DNA of 64,000 nucleotides, taken from Bacteroidales bacterium (lineage in GTDB: Bacteria; Bacteroidota; Bacteroidia; Bacteroidales; UBA932). The translations under genes and the position numbers were made by a program. Below, in pieces: positions 25,133-34,657 of this stretch (positions within the stretch are counted from its first letter, which is position 1; every line of letters begins with the position of its first letter). The notes beneath the pieces were generated by a model that was not told the origin of the DNA, searched no databases, and was given only the letters and a program-made list of their open reading frames with translations. The stretch spans positions 1 to 64,000 of the forward strand of contig JAEEVG010000003.1 in the NCBI GenBank assembly GCA_016290835.1, in the 5' to 3' direction.

Positions 25133-25405
25133 ATGGAAAGACAAGCATTTGAAAAGGTAGTGCTGCAGGCCGCCCAGACGCGTGGCTGCACCCTCGTGGA
25201 CATTATGTTCAACGACGATGACAACATCTTCGAAGTCACGATCGACAAGCCCGGCGCGGACGTGGAGCTCGCCGACTGCGAGTTCGTGCACCGGGCGGTG
25301 CTTGCCGCCTTCGACCGGAACATCGAAGATTATGCCCTCACGATCAGCTCCGTGGGGATCGACGCCGCGGAGGCGGACGAAATGCTGAAAACAATCAACG
25401 AATAA
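25133..25405 (+). CDS. rimP: ribosome maturation factor RimP, N-terminal domain only
   Basis: Only 90 residues, against about 150 for RimP, which helps 30S assembly. The N-terminal domain is recognisable (GCTLVDIMFNDDDNIFEVTID, DCEFVHRAVLAAFD, YALTISSVGID, the last matching the usual LEVSSPGL). The C-terminal SH3-like domain is missing: the frame stops at TAA and nusA begins eight bases later. Its place before nusA-infB is the standard one for rimP. Either this lineage keeps a one-domain RimP or the gene is truncated. Confidence 0.75.
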   Translation: MERQAFEKVVLQAAQTRGCTLVDIMFNDDDNIFEVTIDKPGADVELADCEFVHRAVLAAFDRNIEDYALTISSVGIDAAEADEMLKTINE

Positions 25406-25413
25406 CAACAATA

Positions 25414-26682
25414 ATGGAAAAAGAAAAAGTAATTACGCTCATCGACGCCTTCCGGGACTTCAAGGAGGAGAAGAACATCGAACGCCCTGTGATGATGCAG
25501 GTCCTCAAAGACGTCTTCCTGACCCAGATTGCCAAGACTTACGGCTCATCGGACAACTTCGACGTAATCGTCAACGTGGACAAGGGTACCTGCGAGATCT
25601 ATCAGAACTTCGACGTGGTGGAGGAAGTGGAGAATCCGAACGCCGAGATCACCATCGAGGGGATCCGGGCGGACGGCGGCGACGCCGACGACTATGAGAT
25701 CGGCGACCAGTACGCCAAGCTCCTTCCCCTGGCCGCCTTCGGCCGCCGCGGCATCCTGAACATCCGCCAGAACCTCCAGGGCCGCATCATGGACATCGAG
25801 AAAGCCAATGTCTTCCGGAAATACTCTGAGAAAGTGGGCGAGCTTTTCTATGGCGAGGTCTATCAGACCTGGTCCAAGGAGGTGCTCATCCTCGACGAGG
25901 ATGGCAACGAACTGCACATCCCCAAGGCGGAGCAGATCCCGGGCGAGCGCTTCAAGAAGAGCGACTCGGTGCGCGCCATCATCAAGAGCGTGGAGATGAA
26001 GAACAATACCACCCCGTACATCACCCTGAGCCGCGTGTCCTGCGACTTCCTGGAGCGCCTCTTCGAGCAGGAGGTCCCGGAGATCGCCGACGGCCTGATC
26101 ACCGTCAAGAAAGTGGTCCGCGTGCCGGGCGAGCGTGCCAAGGTGGCCGTCGAGTCCTACGATGACCGCATCGACCCGATCGGCGCCTGCATCGGCGTCA
26201 AGGGCGGCCGCATCATGGGCATTGTCCGCGAGCTCCGCAATGAGAATATCGACGTGATCCAGTGGTCCTCGAACCCCAAACTGATGATCCAGCGCGCCCT
26301 CAATCCGGCCGTCGTCTCCTATATCGAGATGGGCGAAGGCCCGGACGACAAGGTCAAGGTGTTCATGCAGCCGGACCAGGTCAGCAAGGGTATAGGCCGC
26401 CACGGTGTCAATATCCAGCTGGCCGGCATGCTCGTCGACCGGGAGATCGAAGTGTACCGCGAACTCCCGAAAGGCGAGAGCAGTGAGGAAGAAGACGTTC
26501 TGCTCAGCGAGTTCTCCGACGTCATCGACCAGTGGATCATCGACCGCCTCGAGGCCATCGGCTGCGATACGGCCAAGGGCGTGCTGGCCCTCTCCCCGGA
26601 GGATATCGCCAAGCGCGCCGATCTCGAAGACGAGACCGTGGAAGAAGTTCGTAACATCCTGAAAGCAGAATTCGAAGACTAG
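25414..26682 (+). CDS. nusA: transcription termination/antitermination factor NusA
   Basis: A 422-residue RNA-binding factor that joins RNA polymerase. Order: N-terminal domain (residues 1-130), S1 domain (about 135-200, [10 protein letters not shown]), then two KH domains ([29 protein letters not shown]) and a short helix-hairpin-like C-terminus ([22 protein letters not shown]). Second gene of the operon. Confidence 0.96.
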   Translation: MEKEKVITLIDAFRDFKEEKNIERPVMMQVLKDVFLTQIAKTYGSSDNFDVIVNVDKGTCEIYQNFDVVEEVENPNAEITIEGIRADGGDADDYEIGDQYAKLLPLAAFGRRGILNIRQNLQGRIMDIEKANVFRKYSEKVGELFYGEVYQTWSKEVLILDEDGNELHIPKAEQIPGERFKKSDSVRAIIKSVEMKNNTTPYITLSRVSCDFLERLFEQEVPEIADGLITVKKVVRVPGERAKVAVESYDDRIDPIGACIGVKGGRIMGIVRELRNENIDVIQWSSNPKLMIQRALNPAVVSYIEMGEGPDDKVKVFMQPDQVSKGIGRHGVNIQLAGMLVDREIEVYRELPKGESSEEEDVLLSEFSDVIDQWIIDRLEAIGCDTAKGVLALSPEDIAKRADLEDETVEEVRNILKAEFED

Positions 26683-26687
26683 ACAGA

Positions 26688-29507
26688 ATGGCAGATATCA
26701 GAATCAGTAAAATACTTAGACAATTCAACATCGGCCTCGACGACCTGGTGGAGTTCCTCCACAAGCAGGGCGTGGATGTCGATGCCAACCCGAACGCGAA
26801 GGTCTCGGACGAGCATATGCCCGCCATCACCAAGCAGTTCGGCAAGGACCTCGAACTCAAGCAGGCCGCCGATAAGGTGGAGGTCAAGATCACCGAGATC
26901 CTGGAGAAGACCGCCCGGCGCCAGAACCGCGAGGAGGCCGAGGAGGAAGAGCCCGAGCAGGAGACCATCATCAAGAGCAATACCTTCTTCAACAGCAAGA
27001 AGGAAACGCCCGCTCCCGCTCCGAAACCCGCTCCCAAGCCGGAACCCAGACCGGAACCCAAGCCCGAGCCCGAGCCGGAGCCTGTTCCCGAGCCGGAACC
27101 CGCTCCGGAACCGGAACCCGTCCCGGCGCCCCAGCCTGCTCCCGAGCCCGAACCGGAACCCGTCCCCGAGCCGGAGAGCGAGCCCGCGCCCGTGATCGAA
27201 GCGGAGCCCGAGCCCGTCGCGGAGGAAGTCCCCGCGCCGAAGGCTCCCGAACTCCCTGAGGAGCCCGAGCCCGAGCCGGCCCCGGCCGTGGAGGAGAAGC
27301 ATGCCAAGGGCGGGCACGCCCATAAGGGTGCACCCGCTCCGGAAGAGGCGGAGGCCCCGGCGCTCAAGGTGGTCGGCAAGATCGACCTCAGCCAGTTCGA
27401 CCGCAAGCCCAAGAAGCGCGAGCGCATCAGCAAGGGTACCCAGAAGGTCGACGTGGCCAAGGCGGGCGCCAATATCGACAAGAATCCCAAGAAGGAGCAG
27501 CGCCAGCAGCAGCCGGCCGCTTCCGGCAAGGGACGCAAGCGCGACCGGGATCGCGACCGCTTCAAGCCGGCCCTCACCGAGGCCCAGCAGGAAGAACTCC
27601 AGAAGGAGATCCAGAAGCAGGTCAAGGAGACCTACGCGAAGATGAACGAGGGCAAGAAGAACAACTTCGGAGCCAAGTACCGCAAGGAGAAGCGCGAAGC
27701 TGCCGCCCAGCGCACCCAGGAGGAGATGGCCGAGGCGATGGCTGAGCAGAAAGTGCTGAAAGTCACCGAGTTCGTGACCGTCAACGACCTGGCTACCCTG
27801 ATGAACAACACCCCGGTGGTCAAGGTCATCGGAGCGTGTATGAGCCTGGGCCTGATGGTGTCCATCAACCAGCGGCTCGACGCCGAGACCCTCGTGCTCG
27901 TGGCCGAGGAATTCGGCTACCAGGTCGAGTTCGTCACCGCCGAGATCTCCGAGGAGATCAACTCCAACGAGGAGGCCGACCGTCCGGAGGATCTCCTCCC
28001 GCGTCCGCCGATCATCACCGTGATGGGCCACGTCGACCACGGCAAGACCTCCCTGCTGGACTACATCCGCAAGTCCAACGTCATCGCCGGCGAGGCGGGC
28101 GGCATCACCCAGCACATCGGTGCATACAACGTGAAGCTGCCTGACGGCCGCCGCATCACCTTCCTCGACACCCCGGGCCACGAGGCCTTCACCGCCATGC
28201 GTGCCCGCGGTGCCCAGCTCACCGACCTCGCGATCATCATCGTGGCGGCCGACGACGCCGTGATGCCCCAGACCATCGAGGCCATCAACCACGCCCAGGC
28301 CGCGGGTGTCCCGATGGTCTTCGCCATCAACAAGATCGACAAACCGGGCGCCAATCCCGACACGATACGCCGCCAGCTCTCCGAGATGAACATCCTCGTG
28401 GAGGACTGGGGAGGCAAGTACCAGTGTCAGGAGATCTCCGCCAAGCACGGCGTGAACGTGGACAAGCTCCTCGAGAAAGTCTTGCTGGAGACCGATCTGC
28501 TCGAGCTCAAGGCCAACCCCAACAAGAAGGCCGTGGGCGCCGTGATCGAGTCCTCCCTGGACAAGGGCCGCGGCTACCTCGCCACCGTGCTTGTGCAGGA
28601 GGGAACCCTCCGCCAGGGCGACATCATGCTCTGCGGCAGCTACTATGGCCGCATCAAGTCGATGTTCAACGAACGTGGCCAGAAAGTCACCGAGGCCGGC
28701 CCTTCCACGCCGGTCTCCGTGCTCGGCCTGAACGGCGCTCCCGCCGCCGGCGAGAAATTCAACGTGATGGCCGACGAACGCGAGGCCAAGAGCATCGCCG
28801 CCAAGCGTGAGCAGCTGATCCGCATCCAGGGCATCAAGACCCAGAAGCACATGACCCTCGAGGAAATCGGCCGGCGCATCGCCATCGGCAACTTCAAGGA
28901 ACTCAACATCATCGTCAAGGGCGATGTGGACGGCTCCGTGGAGGCGCTCTCCGACTCCCTCATCAAGCTCTCCACCGAGCAGGTCCGCGTCAATGTCATC
29001 CACAAGGCCGTGGGCGGCATCTCCGAGTCCGACGTACTGCTCGCCGAGGCTTCCGACGCCGTGATCGTCGGCTTCCAGGTCCGTCCCACGACGGAGGCCC
29101 GCAAGGCCGCCGAGCGCGAGGGCATCGAGATCCGCCTCTATTCCGTCATCTACGACTGCATCAACGAGGTCAAGGACGGTATCGAGGGTATGCTCGAGCC
29201 GGAGAAGAAGGAAGAGGTCATCGCCACCGCCGAGGTCAAGCAGACCTTCCACATCAGCAAGGTCGGCACCATCGCCGGCTGCATCATGCGCGATGGCAAG
29301 ATGATCCAGAAGTCCAAGGTCCGGCTCATCCGCGACGGCATCGTGATCTACACCGGCGAACTCGGCTCCCTGCAGATCGGCAAGGACGCCGTCAAGGAAG
29401 TCGTCTCCGGCAAGGAGTGCGGTATGTCCATCGCCGGCTACAACGATATCAAGGAGGGCGACATGATCGAAGCCTTCCATATCGTCGAGATCAAGCGTAC
29501 GCTGTAA
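26688..29507 (+). CDS. infB: translation initiation factor IF-2
   Basis: A 939-residue GTPase that positions fMet-tRNA on the 30S subunit. An N-terminal IF2N-like helix bundle is followed by a long linker; residues about 105-205 are dense Pro-Glu-Pro repeats ([12 protein letters not shown] type) and a Lys-rich stretch follows. The G domain starts near residue 445 ([20 protein letters not shown]), then domains II, III and the C-terminal fMet-binding domain. Five bases separate it from nusA. Confidence 0.97.
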   Translation: MADIRISKILRQFNIGLDDLVEFLHKQGVDVDANPNAKVSDEHMPAITKQFGKDLELKQAADKVEVKITEILEKTARRQNREEAEEEEPEQETIIKSNTFFNSKKETPAPAPKPAPKPEPRPEPKPEPEPEPVPEPEPAPEPEPVPAPQPAPEPEPEPVPEPESEPAPVIEAEPEPVAEEVPAPKAPELPEEPEPEPAPAVEEKHAKGGHAHKGAPAPEEAEAPALKVVGKIDLSQFDRKPKKRERISKGTQKVDVAKAGANIDKNPKKEQRQQQPAASGKGRKRDRDRDRFKPALTEAQQEELQKEIQKQVKETYAKMNEGKKNNFGAKYRKEKREAAAQRTQEEMAEAMAEQKVLKVTEFVTVNDLATLMNNTPVVKVIGACMSLGLMVSINQRLDAETLVLVAEEFGYQVEFVTAEISEEINSNEEADRPEDLLPRPPIITVMGHVDHGKTSLLDYIRKSNVIAGEAGGITQHIGAYNVKLPDGRRITFLDTPGHEAFTAMRARGAQLTDLAIIIVAADDAVMPQTIEAINHAQAAGVPMVFAINKIDKPGANPDTIRRQLSEMNILVEDWGGKYQCQEISAKHGVNVDKLLEKVLLETDLLELKANPNKKAVGAVIESSLDKGRGYLATVLVQEGTLRQGDIMLCGSYYGRIKSMFNERGQKVTEAGPSTPVSVLGLNGAPAAGEKFNVMADEREAKSIAAKREQLIRIQGIKTQKHMTLEEIGRRIAIGNFKELNIIVKGDVDGSVEALSDSLIKLSTEQVRVNVIHKAVGGISESDVLLAEASDAVIVGFQVRPTTEARKAAEREGIEIRLYSVIYDCINEVKDGIEGMLEPEKKEEVIATAEVKQTFHISKVGTIAGCIMRDGKMIQKSKVRLIRDGIVIYTGELGSLQIGKDAVKEVVSGKECGMSIAGYNDIKEGDMIEAFHIVEIKRTL

Positions 29508-29532
29508 TCGAGAGAAAACCATTGTTTAATAA

Positions 29533-31989
29533 ATGAAAAAGCTGATAACCATTTTGATGGCGGTCCTGGTCCCGGTCCTTTCGGCCCGGGCCCAGGTCTC
29601 CTTCGGCGATGCACAGAAGTTCGATGAGGGATGGAAATTCATGCTCATCGACAATGCTTCCGCCGCCCTGCCCAACTTTGACGACGCTTCCTGGCGCTCC
29701 GTCACCCTCCCGCACGACTGGTCCGTCGAGGCCATCGCTTCGCCCGACCTGGCCAGCTGCACCGGCTATCTGCCCGGTGGAATCGGCTGGTATCGCAAGC
29801 ATTTCACCGTGACCGACAAGGCCGCGCGGCACTACATCTACTTCGAAGGGGTGTACAACCGCAGCGAGGTGTATCTGAACGGCCAGTACCTGGGCTCCCG
29901 TCCGAGTGGGTTCGCGTCATTCATGTATGACATGACCCCCTACCTGAAGGAAGGGGAGAACGTGATCGCCGTCAAGGCGGACCACAGCCGGTATGCCGAC
30001 TGCCGCTGGTACACGGGCTCGGGCATCTACCGGGACGTGTGGATCATCTCCGCTCCGGAAGTCCACCTGGCGATGTGGGGTACGGCCTACCGCCTGGTGT
30101 CGATGACGCCCGCCAAGGCCTCCGTGGACGTGGATGTCGAGGTCGAGAAGAATGTGCCGGCCGGCGCCAAGCTGGAGGCCGTCGTCTCGCTGATCGACGC
30201 TTCCGGCAAGACCGTCGCCACGCGCAAGACACAGATCAAGGATCAGTCCAAGGGCGTGACCAAGCTGACGGTGAATCTGAGCGTGCCCAACCCGCACCCC
30301 TGGAACCTGGATGATCCCTACCTGTATCAGCTCCGCACGGACCTGCTGATGGGTGGGAAGCGGATCGACGGCAGCGAAGTCCGCGCCGGCCTCCGCACCC
30401 TGGAGTTCGATGCCGACCACGGTTTCGCGCTGAATGGCAAGAACACCAAGATCAAGGGCGTCTGCCTGCATCACGATGCGGGCGTACTGGGCGCCGCGGT
30501 CCCGTACGAAGTCTGGTACTATCGCCTGGCAGCCCTCAAGGAGATCGGCGTCAACGGCATCCGGGGCAGCCACAATCCGCACTCCCCGATGCTGTATGAC
30601 ATCTGTGACGAACTGGGCCTGCTCGTGATGGACGAGGCTTTCGACGAATGGGAGTTCCCGAAGAAGAAATGGGTCAGCGGCTGGAACGTCGGCGAGCCCG
30701 CGTTCTTCGGCACCGACGACTTCTTCAACGAGTGGGGCGAGCGGGACGTCACGGACATGGTCCGCCGCGACCGCAACCACGCCAGCATCTTCCTCTGGAG
30801 CATCGGCAACGAGGTGGACTACCCGAACGATCCCTATTCCCATCCGATCCTGGAGGGGATGAAGATCAACCAGCCGATGGCTGACGGCTACAAGCCCGAC
30901 GCCCCGCCGGCAGAGCGCATCGGTATGATTGCCAAGCGCCTGGCCGCCCGCGTGCGGGCCGTGGATACCTCCCGTCCCGTCACCGGCGCCCTGGCCGGCG
31001 TGGAGATGTCCAACGAGACGGAGTATCCCGACGTGATCGATGTCGTGGGCTACAACTACACCGAGAACCGCTATGATTCCGACCACGAGAAGTATCCGAA
31101 CCGCATTATCTACGGCTCCGAGACTTCCAGCGGCATCAACAGCTGGTTCGCCGTCCGCGACCGCGAGCACATCTTCGGCCACTTCCTCTGGACGGGCACC
31201 GACTATCTGGGCGAATCCGGCCGCTTCCCTTCCCGCGGAATGGGCACGGGCCTGTTCGACCTCGGTTCCTTCCCGAAGACGAGCGCCATGAACCGCGCGG
31301 CCTTCTGGTCCGAGAAACCCTTCACCTACATGGTGACGAGCGTCTATGTCGCTCCGCCGGCACCCGGCCAGCCGCGTCAGCGCGGACAGGGCGGACGCGG
31401 AATGGGCTTCGTCGCTCCCGCGGCGACCTGGCTGATGGAGCCCGGGCAGACCGCCCAGGTGACCTGCTACACCAACGCCCCGCAGGCGAGACTCCGCCTC
31501 AACGGCAATATCGTCGGCCAGCTCACCGCACCGGATGCGCGTCAGCAGGCCGTCTCCTGGACCATCCCGTATGCCCCCGGAACCCTGGTGGCGGAGGGTT
31601 GCGACCAGGACGGCAATGTCGTGTCGTCCTACACGATCCGCACCAACGGCCTGCCGGCCGCCATCAAGGCCTCCCTGGTCTATCCTGAGGTCAATGCGGA
31701 CCGCGGCACGGCGCTCATCCTCGTGGAGATCGTCGATGCCGACGGCATTCCGGTGAAACAGGCGGACAACGAGATTACCTGCACCGTCCAGGGCAACGCC
31801 CGCCTGCTCGGGATGGAGTCCGGCAACAATACCGACATGACCGCCCACTATGACGCCCGCGAGCGGGTGTACAACGGGCATCTGATGGCCTACGTGCAGA
31901 CCACCGGAGAAGCCGAGCCCATCCGGGTGAACTTCTCCTCACCCCTGCTCAAGGCCGCCTCGGTGGAATTTACACCGGTAAAGAAATAA
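29533..31989 (+). CDS. GH2 family beta-galactosidase-like glycosidase
   Basis: An 818-residue secreted enzyme (signal ending ARAQ). It has the GH2 sugar-binding domain (LPHDWSVEA, GGIGWYRKHF), an Ig-like domain, the TIM barrel with acid/base Glu in IGNEVDYP near residue 427 and nucleophile Glu in YGSETSSG near residue 530, and C-terminal Ig-like domains. A beta-galactosidase or related exo-activity on plant or host glycans is likely. It starts 25 bases after infB with no clear promoter, so it may be read through from the translation operon. Confidence 0.88.
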   Translation: MKKLITILMAVLVPVLSARAQVSFGDAQKFDEGWKFMLIDNASAALPNFDDASWRSVTLPHDWSVEAIASPDLASCTGYLPGGIGWYRKHFTVTDKAARHYIYFEGVYNRSEVYLNGQYLGSRPSGFASFMYDMTPYLKEGENVIAVKADHSRYADCRWYTGSGIYRDVWIISAPEVHLAMWGTAYRLVSMTPAKASVDVDVEVEKNVPAGAKLEAVVSLIDASGKTVATRKTQIKDQSKGVTKLTVNLSVPNPHPWNLDDPYLYQLRTDLLMGGKRIDGSEVRAGLRTLEFDADHGFALNGKNTKIKGVCLHHDAGVLGAAVPYEVWYYRLAALKEIGVNGIRGSHNPHSPMLYDICDELGLLVMDEAFDEWEFPKKKWVSGWNVGEPAFFGTDDFFNEWGERDVTDMVRRDRNHASIFLWSIGNEVDYPNDPYSHPILEGMKINQPMADGYKPDAPPAERIGMIAKRLAARVRAVDTSRPVTGALAGVEMSNETEYPDVIDVVGYNYTENRYDSDHEKYPNRIIYGSETSSGINSWFAVRDREHIFGHFLWTGTDYLGESGRFPSRGMGTGLFDLGSFPKTSAMNRAAFWSEKPFTYMVTSVYVAPPAPGQPRQRGQGGRGMGFVAPAATWLMEPGQTAQVTCYTNAPQARLRLNGNIVGQLTAPDARQQAVSWTIPYAPGTLVAEGCDQDGNVVSSYTIRTNGLPAAIKASLVYPEVNADRGTALILVEIVDADGIPVKQADNEITCTVQGNARLLGMESGNNTDMTAHYDARERVYNGHLMAYVQTTGEAEPIRVNFSSPLLKAASVEFTPVKK

Positions 31990-31992
31990 GGA

Positions 31993-33060
31993 ATGAAAAG
32001 GCTTGTTCCTGTTATTATGATGATGGTGATGCTTCTGGGTGCCGGTTGCGGCACCCGGAAGCATTCGCCCGTCCCGACGGAAGCCGATATGGGTGCCTAC
32101 CTGTTCTGCTTCTTCAAGGATAACACGCACAGCATCTATTTCGCGACCAGCCGCGACGGCTATTCCTTCACGGCGGTCAACGGCGGCCGGCCGGTCATCC
32201 TCGGGGAAGAGGTCGCCGAGCAGAAAGGCGTCCGGGATCCGCACATCACGCGCGGTCCCGACGGGGCCTTCTACCTGTCGATGACCGACCTGCACCTGAG
32301 CGCGCAGCGGGCCGGCTTCCGGACCACGCGCTGGCAGCGGGAAGAAAGTGAATACGGCTGGGGCAACAACCGCTGCCTGGTCCTGATGAAGTCTTTCGAC
32401 CTGATCAACTGGACCTGCACGGACTACCGCATCGACCTTGCTTTCCCGGAGCATTTCGGCAACCTGGGCTGCGCCTGGGCCCCCCAGACCATCTATGACC
32501 CCGTCGAGGGAAAGATGATGGTGTATTTCACGATCCGGCTCGGCAACGGCCTGACCAAGCTCTATTATGCCTATACCGACGACGACTACACCCGCTTCGT
32601 GACGGAGCCGAAGATCCTCTTCGAGTATCCGGACCCGACGGTGCAGATCCTGGACGCGGACATCACGCTGATGCCGGACGGGCGCTACTGCATGATGTAC
32701 GTGGCGCAGACCGACAAGAGCGGTGTCAAGAAGGCGGTGTCCCAGTATATCAACCGGGACTATGTCTATGAACCGGATTTCGTGGACAAGGAGCCGAGGG
32801 CCTGCGAGGCGCCCAATGTCTGGAAGCGCATCGGCGAGGACAAGTGGGTGCTGATGTATGACTCTTTCAGCCTGCGTCCGAGCAATTTCGGTTTCGCCGA
32901 GACGACGGATTTCGTCACCTTCACCGACCTGGGCCATTTCAATGAAGAAGGCAGTCCGATGAAGGCCGTCAACTTCACCGTGCCCAAACACGGCACCGTG
33001 ATCCAGATCACGGAGGCGGAAGCCACCCGGCTCGAGAATTACTGGAAAGAAAAGCAATAG
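31993..33060 (+). CDS. GH43-like glycosidase lipoprotein
   Basis: A 355-residue lipoprotein (signal ending LGAGC) with a five-bladed propeller of the GH43 type: RDPHITRG carries the general-base Asp, WAPQ and DADITLM supply the second acid, and EAPNVW the general acid. Members split arabinose, xylose or galactose linkages; the exact activity is not predictable. It begins three bases after the GH2 gene, forming a two-enzyme saccharolytic unit. Confidence 0.8.
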   Translation: MKRLVPVIMMMVMLLGAGCGTRKHSPVPTEADMGAYLFCFFKDNTHSIYFATSRDGYSFTAVNGGRPVILGEEVAEQKGVRDPHITRGPDGAFYLSMTDLHLSAQRAGFRTTRWQREESEYGWGNNRCLVLMKSFDLINWTCTDYRIDLAFPEHFGNLGCAWAPQTIYDPVEGKMMVYFTIRLGNGLTKLYYAYTDDDYTRFVTEPKILFEYPDPTVQILDADITLMPDGRYCMMYVAQTDKSGVKKAVSQYINRDYVYEPDFVDKEPRACEAPNVWKRIGEDKWVLMYDSFSLRPSNFGFAETTDFVTFTDLGHFNEEGSPMKAVNFTVPKHGTVIQITEAEATRLENYWKEKQ

Positions 33061-33078
33061 ATCCTGGACAAGGATCAT

Positions 33079-33102
33079 GCGACGGCCGCTTTCCGGCCGT
33101 AA
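33079..33102. repeat. inverted repeat between GH43 gene and tRNA-Gln
   Basis: ACGGCCG (33082-33088) and CGGCCGT (33094-33100) can form a strong hairpin between the converging GH43 and tRNA-Gln genes. It has no T-run on either side, so its use as a terminator is uncertain. Confidence 0.4.
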
Positions 33103-33116
33103 GAAATGGTTTAAAG

Positions 33117-33187
33117 TTGAGGTATCCGGATTCGAACCAGAACAGACAGAACCAAAATCTGTAGTGCTACCATTACACCATACCTCA
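33117..33187 (-). tRNA. tRNA-Gln (TTG)
   Basis: The minus strand forms a cloverleaf with acceptor stem TGAGGTA/TACCTCA, T-arm GGTTCGAATCC and anticodon loop TTTTGGT, giving anticodon TTG. CCA is not encoded. A -7 box TATCTTTG lies at 33205-33198, just upstream. Confidence 0.95.
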
Positions 33188-33197
33188 ATTCCGGTTG

Positions 33198-33205
33198 CAA
33201 AGATA
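33198..33205 (-). promoter_or_regulatory. -7 box of tRNA-Gln
   Basis: TATCTTTG on the minus strand ends ten bases before the tRNA 5' end and matches the consensus. No clear -33 box is visible. Confidence 0.5.
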
Positions 33206-33210
33206 GTAAA

Positions 33211-33645
33211 TTATCGTTTGCTTTTGAAATAATCTTTGACCAGGGGGCCGCATTCCTCCGCCAGCAGGCCGGAGACGACTTCCGTACGGGGATGCAGCAG
33301 GGAAGGGGTGAAGAGGGTGTAGCCTCGGCGCGGATCGGGCGCACCCCAGACCAGGCGGGCGAGCTGCGCCCAGCCGAGCGCGGCGGCGCACATCGGACAG
33401 GGCTCCACCGTCACGTAGAGGGTGCAATCGTCCAGGTATTTCCCGCCCAGGGCCTCCGTGGCAGCGGTCAGGGCGATCATCTCGGCGTGGGCCGTGGGGT
33501 CGTGCAGACGCTCGGTCATGTTGTGCCCGCGGGCGATGATGCGCCCGCGGCACACGACCACGGCGCCGATGGGCACCTCGTCTTCCGCGCGGGCCGCCTG
33601 CGCCTCGCGCAGGGCTTCCCGCATATAGCGCTCGTCCGCTTCCAT
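33211..33645 (-). CDS. tadA: tRNA-specific adenosine deaminase
   Basis: A 144-residue cytidine-deaminase-fold enzyme that makes inosine at the wobble base of tRNA-Arg. Zinc motifs HAEM and EPCPMCAAAL are present. ATG 33645 is chosen; a GTG one codon earlier is also in frame. The start overlaps the upstream hydrolase stop by one base (TGATG), so the two are coupled. Confidence 0.92.
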   Translation of the reverse strand: MEADERYMREALREAQAARAEDEVPIGAVVVCRGRIIARGHNMTERLHDPTAHAEMIALTAATEALGGKYLDDCTLYVTVEPCPMCAAALGWAQLARLVWGAPDPRRGYTLFTPSLLHPRTEVVSGLLAEECGPLVKDYFKSKR

Positions 33646-34550
33646 CACGCCAGGGCCTTCAGGATGTCGTTCCAGACCGTCAGGCGGTCCGTCTCGTTGA
33701 GAATCTCGTGGCGCATCCCGGGATAGAGCTTGACATCCACGTTCCGGTAGCCGACCTTCCGCATCAGTTCCGCCGCACTCTGCAGCGCTTCATCGGAGCC
33801 GCGGCAGGGGTCCTCGGCCCCGGAGATGAAATGCACGGGCAGCTGCGGCCGCTCAACCCGCCAGCCCTTCGCGCTGTAGCAGTCGTCCATCAGGCCCAGC
33901 AGCCCGACGAAGCCGTTGGCGGTGAACTGGTAAGCGCAGAGCGGGTCCTTGCGGTAAGCCTCGAGGGCTTCGGGGTCGGAACAGACCCAGGCGGCGGGGC
34001 CTTCCTGCTCGAAAGGCTTGTTGAAAGCCCCGAAAGAGAGCTCCTGCATCAGATTGGGACGGTAGTGCCAGCCCCGGGTAACTCCGAAAAAGCGGGCGAG
34101 CAGTTTCCCGGCCGCCTTGACCGGATTGTCCGAGGGGCTTCCGCAGACGAACAGGCGGTCCAGCCGGTCGTCGTAGCGCTTGGCGAAGGACCGCACGGCC
34201 ATCGAGCCCATGCTGTGTCCGAAGAGGGTGAAGTCCAGCCCGGGGAACTGCTCCCGGGTCCAGTCGCACACCACGCGGAGATCCTCCACCAGGGCACGCC
34301 AGCCGCCGTCATACAGGTATCCGAGATCCTCGTGGCTCTTGACGGAGGCGCCGTGGCCGCGGTGGTCGTGGATGACGCAGACGTAGCCGTGCTGCGTGAG
34401 CCACTCCATGAAGGGAATGTAACGCTCTTTGTGCTCGCACATCCCGTGTACGAGCTGGACCACGCCCCGGGGCGCTTCCTGCGGGACGCTGAGGAGCACC
34501 GCCAGGTCCAGGCCGTCGGCGGATGCGGGAAGGGACAATTCTTTGATCAT
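33645..34550 (-). CDS. alpha/beta hydrolase, monoacylglycerol lipase/lysophospholipase-like
   Basis: A 301-residue serine hydrolase. VHGMCEHKERY is the oxyanion region, HDHRGHG is typical of lysophospholipase L2-like enzymes, GHSMGS holds the nucleophile Ser, and ISGAEDPC and GMRHEILNE carry the Asp and His. No signal peptide, so it acts in the cytoplasm on a lipid ester. The start at 34550 (MIKELSLPA) gives the usual length. A weak -7 box TATCTTCG lies just upstream. Confidence 0.87.
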   Translation of the reverse strand: MIKELSLPASADGLDLAVLLSVPQEAPRGVVQLVHGMCEHKERYIPFMEWLTQHGYVCVIHDHRGHGASVKSHEDLGYLYDGGWRALVEDLRVVCDWTREQFPGLDFTLFGHSMGSMAVRSFAKRYDDRLDRLFVCGSPSDNPVKAAGKLLARFFGVTRGWHYRPNLMQELSFGAFNKPFEQEGPAAWVCSDPEALEAYRKDPLCAYQFTANGFVGLLGLMDDCYSAKGWRVERPQLPVHFISGAEDPCRGSDEALQSAAELMRKVGYRNVDVKLYPGMRHEILNETDRLTVWNDILKALA

Positions 34551-34593
34551 ACGGATACGAAGATACACTTTTTTGCGGATTTCGGCAACTACG

Positions 34594-34626
34594 AAAAAGG
34601 GAGGACCCAGCCGGGCACCTCCCTTC
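34594..34626 (-). terminator. rho-independent terminator of the susC-susD operon
   Basis: On the minus strand GGGAGG (34623-34618) and CCTCCC (34604-34599), with one further A-T pair each side, form a stem followed by TTTTTCG. It lies 30 bases after the SusD stop. Confidence 0.8.
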
Positions 34627-34657
34627 GTTCAACTAGTTTAAGTGGATAAATCGCAGT

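Noticed and set aside
27000..27300. CCCGAGCC-type repeats in infB as a DNA element
   Set aside because: Explained by Pro-Glu codons of the IF-2 linker, which keeps the frame throughout and is common in IF-2.
26679..29522. 947-codon open frame on the minus strand across infB
   Set aside because: Mirror of the infB codon pattern; rich in Leu, Asp, Gly and His with no recognisable fold.
29917..31881. 654-codon open frame antisense to the GH2 gene
   Set aside because: Shadow of the GH2 codon bias; no start context or domain.
33061..33078. ATCCTGGACAAGGAT as a terminator of the GH43 gene
   Set aside because: The stem is only four bases with no T-run; too weak to call.
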